5,451 nucleotides of DNA from Methanobacteriota archaeon (GCA_030643285.1 DAOWMC010000092.1:1-5451); one strand, 5' to 3'; shown: positions 1 to 5,074, counted from the stretch's first letter. Made by a program: numbers and translations. The notes: generated by a model from the sequence alone, not told the origin.

Positions 1-73
1 ATCCCTTGTGGATCAGTTCTATTTTTCTTGTTGCCAGATACAGGTCTTTAATAGTAAATTTAACGAATTCCAT
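1..73 (-). CDS. 5' end of an unidentified gene, cut by the left edge
   Basis: Reading the minus strand from the ATG at 73-71 gives 24 open codons to the window edge, beginning MEFVKFTIKDLYLATRKIEL. An in-frame TAG (79-77) lies two codons upstream, so the ATG at 73 is the only normal start. An AGAGG sits directly against the ATG, closer than a usual Shine-Dalgarno sequence. The composition (alternating hydrophobic and charged residues) is protein-like, but the piece is too short to assign to a family. It could be a chance open frame. The gene would be divergent from everything to its right. Confidence 0.35.
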   Translation of the reverse strand, partial: MEFVKFTIKDLYLATRKIELIHKG

Positions 74-96
74 CCTCTAAAACCATCTATTCTATT

Positions 97-104
97 GAGG
101 TGAT
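97..104 (+). promoter_or_regulatory. Strong Shine-Dalgarno sequence for the 112-186 small ORF
   Basis: GAGGTGAT is an 8-base perfect complement to the archaeal 16S 3' tail (AUCACCUC). It ends 7 bases before the ATG at 112. A second in-frame ATG at 103 overlaps the motif and is therefore not the likely start. The right part of the motif lies in one arm of a possible hairpin (81-87 AACCATC with 102-108 GATGGTT, 14-base loop), which could mask it in the mRNA. Confidence 0.4.
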
Positions 105-111
105 GGTTAAA

Positions 112-186
112 ATGGGTTTTTATTGCGTTATCTGGCAGGAGGTGGGTGGTTGGATTATAAATGTTAATGTGACAAAGTCAAGTTAG
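112..186 (+). CDS. Possible 24-aa hydrophobic microprotein
   Basis: An ATG at 112 opens 24 codons ending at TAG 184-186. The product starts MGFYCVIWQEVGGW and ends in VTKSS. It is rich in aromatic and branched residues (F, Y, two W, several V and I) with one Cys at residue 5. It is too short for a typical membrane span with flanks but could lie in or on a membrane. The only real support is the 8-base Shine-Dalgarno match at the right distance. The family is unknown. It could also be a leader peptide for the downstream gene at 302, or a chance ORF in non-coding DNA. Confidence 0.3.
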   Translation: MGFYCVIWQEVGGWIINVNVTKSS

Positions 187-268
187 TAAAAAGAGGTATT
201 ATAAAACCATCCAAATATGTATAATTCATGGACTCCTTTTGACGTTACAAAAAGAAAAAATGCAAGGG

Positions 269-274
269 TATAAG
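269..274 (+). promoter_or_regulatory. Putative TATA box for the FtsZ-like gene
   Basis: TATAAG lies about 30 bases before the ATG at 302, in AT-rich DNA. Archaeal transcription normally starts 22-27 bases after the box, which would put the mRNA start at or a few bases before the ATG. This fits a leaderless or nearly leaderless transcript, as there is no Shine-Dalgarno sequence before 302. Other AT-rich TATA-like stretches occur at 155-162 and 199-206, so the choice is tentative. Confidence 0.35.
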
Positions 275-301
275 ATGTAGAGCATATTATTTGTAAACCG
301 T

Positions 302-1420
302 ATGGGTGAAACAGGTTCTACTTGGTTACTTTCTCGTGTTGAAGGAGCTTTAGTATATTCAAAAAAAAAGGATGTAGGGGCATTAAGCGAGCTTGGACAA
401 CCAAAAATAATAATCGTCGGATGCGGTAAGGCGGGCGGCAGCACGGTAAGTCGCTTGAGTTCTATTGATCTTAAAGGTGCTCAAACCATCGCAATAAACA
501 GCGATGAAAAACATCTGGACACTATTGATGCTGATATAAAAATTTTAATCAGTGGGTCACTTAATAAAGGCCTTAAAAATCATGATTTTACTGAAACTAG
601 TAAGAGGGCTGCCAGACTTGTAAGGGGAACACTTGAAGATGTTCTGAAAGATGCAGATATTGTCTTTGTGACTGCGGGAATGGGTGGTGTAGTAGGAACA
701 GTAATTTCGTCGGTTGTTGCTGACATTGCAAAAAAACAGGGTGCAACTGTGATTGGAATGGTCTCTTCTCCGTTGCGGATGGAAGGAAAACGGGTGATAA
801 CCGCTGAAGAAGGGATCTGGGAGCTAAGGAAAACAGCAGATACGGTGATTGTTTTAGATGGCAACAGACTATCCGAATATGCGCCTGGTTATCTATCACT
901 CATAGAATTATTCTCAGTTATGGACCAGATTATAGCCGAAGCCCTAAAAGACATTACAGATACATTAACACAGTATACGCTCATGTTCCTTGAATATGCG
1001 GACATAAAAACCGTTATGGGCTATGGTGGTATTGCGGTGATGTTAACGGGGGAGATTGAGTTGGGGAATACAGATGATGTTGTTAAGGAGGTTTTGACCC
1101 ACCCGCTATTAGATGTTAATTACAGAAGCGCCCAGGGAAGTCTCATTCTTATTACAGGCGGACCTGATTTAACATTAAATGAGGTGGAATCCATCGCAAC
1201 TTCACTAAAATACAGCTTCAGCCCGCGTACCAGAGTCATTTGGGGTGCAAAAATAAAGAGGGAATATGAAGGAAGGGTTAGAGTTCTGGCGATTATGACC
1301 GGGGTGCGGTCTGCACATATATTTGGGCCCAATAAGGCAAGAATGCCAATGTATGAGGCTGACCCTAAAAACAAAGATAGAACAGCAGTGATTGATATCA
1401 TTCCGTTTCAAAAATGTTAG
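302..1420 (+). CDS. Divergent FtsZ/tubulin-family protein with altered GTPase motifs
   Basis: The 372-aa product follows the FtsZ fold order: a ~34-residue N-terminal tail, a Rossmann T1 loop GCGKAGG (40-46, usually GxGGAGG), AINSD (64-68, usually AINTD), a T4 loop AGMGGVVGT (125-133), then the T7 region and the C-terminal domain (LTHPLLDVN 265-273, IWGAKI 313-318). Against canonical FtsZ, the glycine-rich T3 loop is missing (GLKNHDFTE around 90-98). The tubulin signature GGGTG[ST]G has become GGVVGTV. The guanine-contact stretch PNDRL is DGNRL. The catalytic NxDxxD of T7 is FxExxD (229-234). The C-terminus ends QKC and I see no SepF-type tail. Canonical FtsZ forms the GTP-dependent division ring; this paralogue may bind GTP weakly, or assemble or regulate without normal hydrolysis (inference). 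TAG at 278-280 limits upstream extension, so ATG 302 is the start. CetZ is less likely, as sequences such as DIVFVTAGMGG resemble FtsZ more closely. Confidence 0.85.
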   Translation: MGETGSTWLLSRVEGALVYSKKKDVGALSELGQPKIIIVGCGKAGGSTVSRLSSIDLKGAQTIAINSDEKHLDTIDADIKILISGSLNKGLKNHDFTETSKRAARLVRGTLEDVLKDADIVFVTAGMGGVVGTVISSVVADIAKKQGATVIGMVSSPLRMEGKRVITAEEGIWELRKTADTVIVLDGNRLSEYAPGYLSLIELFSVMDQIIAEALKDITDTLTQYTLMFLEYADIKTVMGYGGIAVMLTGEIELGNTDDVVKEVLTHPLLDVNYRSAQGSLILITGGPDLTLNEVESIATSLKYSFSPRTRVIWGAKIKREYEGRVRVLAIMTGVRSAHIFGPNKARMPMYEADPKNKDRTAVIDIIPFQKC

Positions 1421-1431
1421 AGATGCGGCCT

Positions 1432-2199
1432 CTAAAACCCTGAATACAACTCATCATGCGGATGTACAACAATACCTTCAGGAGTAATATCATAAGGATT
1501 CATCCTCTTGCTATGAGCTGAACCCCTCATCTTGTAAATCTCAAGGCTATGAACCCGTTCATTTTCCATTCTTTTGAAGTACATGGCAATGACACCATCT
1601 GTAACAAAGTTTTCAATCCCGAATCTGTTTGGATTTGATTCATCTAACACCTCACAGGTTAAAATTGACGTCATCCCCAAAATTTCCAGTGTTATGCTAA
1701 GTTTTAAAAGCTCTATTCTTAGCTTGGATATATCCTGAATATAAAGACCAATAGACGTGGATGAGTCTACAACTGCCCTTTTTGCACTGATCTCCCCCTG
1801 AATGGATATGATATGATCGATCATGAACTTCATATCAAATGGCCTGACATCAACGTATTTTTCACGAGATTTAAGATTTAGCTTTGTTGATGTTGCATCA
1901 ATTATGGCAAGTTTACCTTCATCTTCAAGCGCCTTTAGGTCCCATCCAAACATAAAGGCATTTTCACGAATCTGTTTTGGCCGCTCCTCAGTAGCCACAA
2001 ATATCCCACATTCGTTAAAATCTTTTATACCATTATACAGAAACTGGAGGCTAAATACAGTTTTTCCGGCCCCCGAGGTGCCCGAAAGTAGATAAGTCCT
2101 ATCCCTGACCAGCCCCCCCTCACACAACTCGTCAAACCCCTCTATCCCTGTTGGAACCCTGTTTTTTAGAGGAGTATCTTTTTTATTCTTTCTGGCCAT
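1432..2199 (-). CDS. Single-domain KaiC/RAD55-like ATPase
   Basis: This is a 255-aa RecA-fold ATPase of the archaeal KaiC-like family. VPTGIEGFDELCEGGL (15-30) is the usual entry motif. Walker A is GTSGAGKT (40-47), the catalytic glutamate pair is ATEE (E71, E72), and Walker B is RAVVDSST (D145). The family C-terminal signature KMRGSAHSKRMNPYDI lies at 223-238. All ATPase residues look intact. It has one domain, whereas cyanobacterial KaiC has two, and I see no sensor domain. Such archaeal proteins are thought to act as ATP-driven switches in signalling or motility, but the role of this one cannot be told from sequence. It converges on the FtsZ-like gene with only 11 bases between the two stop codons, so the 3' ends of the transcripts probably overlap. 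A TATA-like stretch upstream (2244-2252) fits a short-leader mRNA, and no clear Shine-Dalgarno sequence precedes ATG 2199. Confidence 0.9.
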   Translation of the reverse strand: MARKNKKDTPLKNRVPTGIEGFDELCEGGLVRDRTYLLSGTSGAGKTVFSLQFLYNGIKDFNECGIFVATEERPKQIRENAFMFGWDLKALEDEGKLAIIDATSTKLNLKSREKYVDVRPFDMKFMIDHIISIQGEISAKRAVVDSSTSIGLYIQDISKLRIELLKLSITLEILGMTSILTCEVLDESNPNRFGIENFVTDGVIAMYFKRMENERVHSLEIYKMRGSAHSKRMNPYDITPEGIVVHPHDELYSGF

Positions 2200-2243
2200 A
2201 TTTTACATTCTAATACTTCTTGGGATATTAATATGATTGGTCA

Positions 2244-2252
2244 AATATAAAA
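2244..2252. promoter_or_regulatory. Putative TATA region shared by the KaiC-like gene and the tRNA gene
   Basis: The stretch 2242-2253 reads CAAATATAAAAA on the plus strand and TTTTTATATTTG on the minus strand, so it is TATA-like both ways. On the minus strand it would start transcription near 2222, about 22 bases before ATG 2199. On the plus strand it would start near 2276, a few bases before the tRNA at 2284. The 85-base divergent gap leaves little other room for promoters. A second plus-strand candidate is TAATAAAT at 2261-2268. Confidence 0.4.
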
Positions 2253-2283
2253 ACATTCTAATAAATTGAACATAATTATAGTT

Positions 2284-2395
2284 GGGCGTGTGGCCTAGTG
2301 GACAGGGCGGCAGCCTCCTATCAAACTTTTTAAAAATGTTTGAACAAGAAATGGGAGGTAGCTGTAAATCGCGGGTTCGACTCCCGTCACGTCCG
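2284..2395 (+). tRNA. tRNA-Arg (anticodon CCT) with intron
   Basis: The cloverleaf can be drawn completely. The acceptor stem is GGGCGTG (2284-2290) with CACGTCC (2388-2394). The D stem is GCC (2293-2295) with GGC (2306-2308). The anticodon stem is GCAGC (2310-2314) with GCTGT (2361-2365). The variable loop is 2366-2370. The T stem is GCGGG (2371-2375) with CCCGT (2383-2387) around the loop TTCGACT. The discriminator base is G2395 and CCA is not encoded. With a 39-base intron after position 37, the loop reads C-T-CCT-A-A, giving anticodon CCT (2317-2319), which decodes AGG. A at position 20 (2302) is a usual arginine identity base. The mature length is 73 bases. Confidence 0.92.
2321..2359 (+). 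other. Archaeal tRNA intron (39 bases, position 37/38)
   Basis: The splice sites fit the bulge-helix-bulge rule for the archaeal tRNA endonuclease. A 4-bp central helix forms between exon CTCC (2315-2318) and intron GGAG (2354-2357). It is flanked by 3-base bulges TA^T (2319-2321) and GT^A (2358-2360), and cutting after the second base of each gives this intron. The inner helix next to the bulge is weak (C2322-G2353, A2323-T2352). The intron can instead fold CAAAC (2322-2326) on GTTTG (2338-2342). This makes it a somewhat relaxed motif. Confidence 0.85.
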
Positions 2396-2421
2396 TAGTA
2401 ATCCTGGTGGGTTTGTATCAC

Positions 2422-2430
2422 ATTTTCTTT
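2422..2430 (+). terminator. Possible oligo-T terminator of the tRNA gene
   Basis: ATTTTCTTT begins 27 bases after the tRNA end. Archaeal RNA polymerase often stops at short T runs in the RNA-like strand. No hairpin is needed and none is obvious. The run is short, so this is tentative. Confidence 0.3.
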
Positions 2431-2474
2431 GCTCTTCTAAGTAGCGGAGCTTTTGTCTGCTTCTTTAAGCTTTT

Positions 2475-2510
2475 AAATGACAACCTAAATGACAACCTAA
2501 ATGACAACCA
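2475..2510. repeat. 12-bp tandem repeat, three copies
   Basis: The unit AAATGACAACCT occurs at 2475-2486 and 2487-2498, and at 2499-2510 with the last base changed to A. The array touches the stop codon of the Fic gene (2513-2511). Read on the minus strand it continues the Fic frame after the stop as LSFR-LSFR-LSF. Read on the plus strand it can encode NDNL repeats. It lies between the convergent tRNA and Fic genes. Its function is unknown; it may be slipped-strand expansion or a protein-binding array. Confidence 0.85.
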
Positions 2511-3548
2511 TCATTCCAAAACGTAATGTGCACCTCTCCCGGAGCCGACCAAACGTATCACGCCTATATCTCCAAGTTTTGTGAGTTCTTTCAATGCAGC
2601 CTGTCTTGAAACTCCAAACATGTCTGCAACAACACCTGAGGTTATTTTACCCTTGCGATTCAGGTGCTCGATTATCCTCATCTGCCGCTCTGTAAGGGCG
2701 ATCTGGCCTTTTTTATCCTTTTTAAGCTTGTCACTTGAAAGCCTCAATACCCGCCCTTTTACCTGTGATATGGATACTAATACACCCTCTGTAAAGTATT
2801 CTAACCATCCTGTAAGGTCTAATATGCTTTGATCAACTGATTTCAGCGCATCATAATATGAACGGCGGTCACTGTTGTAATAGTCATCAAGGGCAAAAAA
2901 TCTTTTTGCATCAAAACCCCGGATGTAGAGGATCAGTGTTGAAAGGGCCCTTGCAGTTCTACCGTTCCCATCTACAAATGGGTGTATTCTAACAAACTCG
3001 TAATGTGTGATTCCCGCAACAAGGATATCGTTTGTATCCCTTGTTTCATGTGAATCCAGCCATTCCAATAGATCTTCTACAAGTCCGGGAACCTCGTCAG
3101 AGGGCGGTGGAGTGAAAACAACCTCTCCTGTATTACCATTTACGACAAGTACCTGCCTGTCACGATATCTTCCCGAGTAATCTTCACGTTGAAGCGTCTC
3201 TTTTGTAAGATCTTTATGCATCTTCAAGAGGGTTTTTTCACCTATTTTACTATCAGGCGAATATTCGGCTATGTGCTCCAAAACATTAAGGTAGTTTAAG
3301 ACCTCTTCCCGGTCCTTTTTTGCAACCATCACCTTTCTTCCGGATGCAAGTGTACTCACCTCTTCAATCGTCAGTGGATTTCCCTCTATGCCTGTTGATG
3401 CATGGGCATTTTTAATGGTGGCCTCTCGTCTTAGCGAAACTTCCCATTTTGGAATGAGATGTGAGTTTAAAATGGCTTCCCTTGATGATGTTATCTCTAC
3501 AAGATTATTCAAAATCCGATTTGTAATTTTAAAATTTGGGTTGAACAT
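2511..3548 (-). CDS. Fic-domain protein with N-terminal autoinhibitory motif and C-terminal winged helix
   Basis: The product is 345 aa. The Fic signature HPFVDGNGRTAR is complete (189-200), with catalytic His189, acidic Asp193 for metal, and the phosphate-binding GNGR. The target-docking flap is VFTPPP (144-149). Near the N-terminus, STGIEG (51-56) matches the inhibitory (S/T)xxxE(G/N) motif, with Glu55 as the blocking residue, as in class II Fic proteins. About 283-345 forms a winged helix-turn-helix (LTERQMRIIEHL, then VADMFGVSRQAALKELTKLG). Fic enzymes move AMP or another nucleotide part onto Ser, Thr or Tyr of a target protein. Here the winged helix suggests DNA binding, perhaps autoregulation, and the target cannot be told. 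The length is usual for Fic-wHTH proteins of bacteria and archaea, a group that often spreads horizontally. No antitoxin gene adjoins it, which fits inhibition within the same chain. It is divergent from the peptide/marker operon. Confidence 0.93.
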   Translation of the reverse strand: MFNPNFKITNRILNNLVEITSSREAILNSHLIPKWEVSLRREATIKNAHASTGIEGNPLTIEEVSTLASGRKVMVAKKDREEVLNYLNVLEHIAEYSPDSKIGEKTLLKMHKDLTKETLQREDYSGRYRDRQVLVVNGNTGEVVFTPPPSDEVPGLVEDLLEWLDSHETRDTNDILVAGITHYEFVRIHPFVDGNGRTARALSTLILYIRGFDAKRFFALDDYYNSDRRSYYDALKSVDQSILDLTGWLEYFTEGVLVSISQVKGRVLRLSSDKLKKDKKGQIALTERQMRIIEHLNRKGKITSGVVADMFGVSRQAALKELTKLGDIGVIRLVGSGRGAHYVLE

Positions 3549-3672
3549 ATTTAAATTTAAACATCTTCCTGTCTTGTTTTGCGCTCAATAGCTCCATCTC
3601 CCAGATTAATTCTGCCGCTTATATTACTTAAATTTTCAGTGCCTGGCTCAACCGGTAAATAAAAATCCCGAA

Positions 3673-3713
3673 AAGATAATAACCAATGAGGAGTATTACA
3701 GACTGATTATCTT
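3673..3713. repeat. 8-bp inverted repeat upstream of the peptide/PqqD operon
   Basis: AAGATAAT (3673-3680) and ATTATCTT (3706-3713) are perfect inverted copies separated by 25 bases. The right arm ends 12 bases before the TATA box at 3725. The position suits an operator for a dimeric regulator, but AT-rich DNA gives such pairs by chance fairly often. Confidence 0.35.
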
Positions 3714-3724
3714 AAATATTGATT

Positions 3725-3730
3725 TATAAA
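3725..3730 (+). promoter_or_regulatory. Putative TATA box of the peptide-PqqD-marker operon
   Basis: TATAAA within ATTTATAAAG is the best TATA match in the 236-base gap between the divergent Fic gene and this operon. Transcription would start near 3752, leaving a leader of about 33 bases before ATG 3785 (or 24 bases before ATG 3776). The rest of the gap has no convincing ORF. Confidence 0.5.
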
Positions 3731-3784
3731 GAAAGATATATGTTTGATAGATATAGATTATTTTAACCAAAAGAGATGTTTAAA

Positions 3785-3886
3785 ATGGATACGGAAGAAG
3801 GAAAAAAGAAAAAAGAATACGAAGCCCCAAAGATTTCGGAATGGAAGAGTATAAACAAAATGATGGATGGAGCAAGCGGGTTGTAG
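3785..3886 (+). CDS. Small RiPP-precursor-like peptide (33 aa, YxxPxI motif)
   Basis: The 33-codon ORF ends at TAG 3884-3886. It has an acidic/lysine-rich head (DTEEGKKKK, 2-10), then YEAPKISEW (12-20) and a small-residue tail MMDGASGL (26-33). Tyr12-x-x-Pro15-x-Ile17 resembles the YxxPxL leader motif that PqqD-like recognition proteins bind in lasso and related peptide systems. The next gene, 9 bases on, encodes such a PqqD-like protein. There is no Cys, and no acidic residue after Gly29 for a lasso ring, so the peptide class is unclear. The last residues, or Trp20, could be the modified part (inference). It may act in trans as a peptide cofactor or signal. An in-frame ATG at 3776 would add MFK; neither start has a strong Shine-Dalgarno sequence. 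The gene is shorter than usual annotation cut-offs. Confidence 0.65.
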   Translation: MDTEEGKKKKEYEAPKISEWKSINKMMDGASGL

Positions 3887-3892
3887 GTGATC
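3885..3892 (+). promoter_or_regulatory. Shine-Dalgarno sequence that sets the PqqD start at 3896
   Basis: AGGTGATC matches the archaeal anti-Shine-Dalgarno (GAUCACCU) over 8 bases. It overlaps the TAG stop of the small peptide and lies 3 bases before ATG 3896. The GTG at 3887, which would add three residues, falls inside this motif, so ATG 3896 is preferred. The overlap with the peptide stop suggests coupled translation of the pair. Confidence 0.65.
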
Positions 3893-3895
3893 TAC

Positions 3896-4183
3896 ATGTC
3901 AGACAAACCAAAGCTTAAAAAGAATCTTGGAAAGGAAGAAAAGTCATCATACATCACAAGGCAGTCGGAACATGGTATGCTTCTTTTTGATTATGATAGG
4001 GATACGATATACGAAACCAACGACTCAGGAACATTCATTGTAGAGCTAATGAACGGAGAAAATACAAAAGATGACCTCTTAAACAAGGTATGCGAGGCGT
4101 ATGATGTCTCAGAAGAAGTGGCTCAGGTAGATCTTGAAAAGTTTTTCAAGAAAGTAGAGGAATATCGACTTGTAAAGTATTAA
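3896..4183 (+). CDS. PqqD-like peptide-binding protein (RiPP recognition element)
   Basis: This stand-alone 95-aa protein matches the PqqD family over most of its length: YETNDSGTFIVELMNGENT (39-57; family pattern LNxTGxxIWxLLDGxxT), an acidic helix DDLLNKVCEAYDVS (59-72), and DLEKFFKKVEEYRLV (79-93) in place of the usual DVxxFLxxLxxxGLL. PqqD proteins fold as a winged-helix-like domain whose third helix and beta strand hold the leader of a precursor peptide and pass it to a modifying enzyme, often a radical SAM protein. The likely partner is the 33-aa peptide just upstream. No modifying enzyme is visible in the window; it may lie elsewhere or beyond the right edge. Marker protein 6 follows after 22 bases, so this is probably one operon. 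The N-terminus is Lys-rich (KPKLKKNLGKEEK). The function of this copy is unknown; it need not make PQQ, which is not expected in such archaea. Confidence 0.8.
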   Translation: MSDKPKLKKNLGKEEKSSYITRQSEHGMLLFDYDRDTIYETNDSGTFIVELMNGENTKDDLLNKVCEAYDVSEEVAQVDLEKFFKKVEEYRLVKY

Positions 4184-4205
4184 GGAATAAACAGGGGTAA
4201 AAACA

Positions 4206-4625
4206 ATGAAAGACACTCAGACGAGGGTGATTGTAATATCCCCCGACTCTATTCTGACGCCTGAAGTTCTAAGAAATACAATCATAAAAAAATATAAAGT
4301 CACCGTTAAAGAAACGTGTTTTGGTGTCTATATCGAAGGGACGGATGATAAGCTCAAAGACATCGTAGATGATGTAAGAGAATTGGATAAAAATGGAATA
4401 TTTTCAAAGTCAAGGGGCTTTCCCATTGGTGATGTGCGAGTATGCAGGTCGACAAGAAAGGGGGGGCCAAGGCCAGGATTTCACCAGCTTGACGCTGAAT
4501 ACAAGTTACTACCGCGGATAAGGGCAGGATTGGATGCGATGGACCGTGGAGAGGAGATACCACAGGTGTCTGATAAGGGGAAGATCGATATTAAGATATT
4601 ATCCAAGATTATTGAGGAAACATGA
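4206..4625 (+). CDS. mmp6: Methanogenesis marker protein 6
   Basis: The 139-aa product matches my memory of the marker-6 family: an N-terminal beta-alpha-beta part (RVIVISPDSILTPEVLRNTI, 7-26), then the conserved GFPIGDVRVCRSTRKGGPRPG (within 71-91) and FHQLDAEYKLLPRIRAGLDA (92-111). It has two cysteines, Cys38 and Cys80, the latter in the conserved block. The family is found in archaea that carry MCR. Its biochemical role is not known to me; related marker genes take part in activating or modifying MCR. A ribosome site AGGGG (4193-4197) precedes ATG 4206. Its TGA overlaps the next gene's ATG (ATGA), so marker 5 is probably translated by coupling. A run of seven G at 4460-4466 sits in the coding sequence without breaking the frame. 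Confidence 0.85.
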   Translation: MKDTQTRVIVISPDSILTPEVLRNTIIKKYKVTVKETCFGVYIEGTDDKLKDIVDDVRELDKNGIFSKSRGFPIGDVRVCRSTRKGGPRPGFHQLDAEYKLLPRIRAGLDAMDRGEEIPQVSDKGKIDIKILSKIIEET

Positions 4626-5074
4626 AAGTTTTTATATTACCACCAAATAGTCTGATTTTGTCCGATCTGGTAGAAAGAGCAGGGCACGAACCGCTTGTTC
4701 TAATGAAAAAGATCGGAGAAAGAGTTAGAGACCCTGAAATAGATTCACCGCCGCTTAATATAACGGATAAAGAGCCAAAAGAGGGTTTAAGATATGCAGC
4801 AATCGAGGTACCGGCGGGTGTGAGGGGGCGGCTTGGCCTTATCGGGCCACTTATCGATGAAGCTGAAGCAGCAATTATACTTCACGACGCCCCATTTTCA
4901 GCCGGTTGTGTGGGGTGTGCAAGAACCGAAGATTTGCTTAAATATCTGATCCGTGCTAAATTTATACCAACAATAGAGGTTATCTACCCCCACGATGAAG
5001 AAGCGGCCAAAAAAATGGTAAAAGACATAATGGATTTTTTAGGGTCACTTGATAGATCGAATGGGGCGGATTAA
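4622..5074 (+). CDS. mmp5: Methanogenesis marker protein 5
   Basis: The product is 150 aa. It begins MKVFILPPNSLILSDLVERA (1-20), typical of marker 5, and carries GHEPL (21-25). A conserved central stretch AAIEVPAGVRGRLGLIGPLI (59-78) is followed by ILHDAPFSAGCVGCART (86-102). Cys96 and Cys99 form a CxxC that could bind a metal or a thiol cofactor (inference). No membrane segment is evident, so it is probably cytoplasmic. The gene overlaps marker 6 by 4 bases and marker 15 by 1 base. This packing suggests the three products are made together and may act together. The family is restricted to MCR-bearing archaea and its exact role is unknown. Confidence 0.87.
   Translation: MKVFILPPNSLILSDLVERAGHEPLVLMKKIGERVRDPEIDSPPLNITDKEPKEGLRYAAIEVPAGVRGRLGLIGPLIDEAEAAIILHDAPFSAGCVGCARTEDLLKYLIRAKFIPTIEVIYPHDEEAAKKMVKDIMDFLGSLDRSNGAD

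Noticed and set aside
32..137. 9-bp inverted repeat TGCCAGATA (32-40) with TATCTGGCA (129-137)
   Set aside because: The perfect arms are 88 bases apart, across the start of one possible gene and into another; no boundary or duplication supports a mobile element, so chance is likely.
138..153. G-rich run resembling a two-tier G-quadruplex
   Set aside because: The G runs are mostly of two bases and lie within the codons of the possible small ORF; too weak to call.
580..899. Two minus-strand ORFs inside the FtsZ-like gene
   Set aside because: Low-complexity translations opposite a strongly family-matching gene; shadows.
2203..2421. Minus-strand ORF of 72 codons across the tRNA region
   Set aside because: Its DGSRTRDLQLPP stretch is the typical false translation of the antisense of a tRNA T-arm; the tRNA explains the region.
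3549..3784. Further small ORFs in the Fic-peptide gap (for example ATG at 3686 and ATG at 3740)
   Set aside because: They run only 6-8 codons and lack ribosome sites.
3785..3886. Lasso peptide precursor
   Set aside because: The YxxPxI part resembles lasso leaders, but the tail is too short, has no ring acid and no Thr before a core, and no cyclase or protease gene is visible.
3887..3895. GTG start for the PqqD-like protein
   Set aside because: The GTG lies within the 8-base Shine-Dalgarno sequence; ATG 3896 is better placed and the PqqD match does not need the extra residues.
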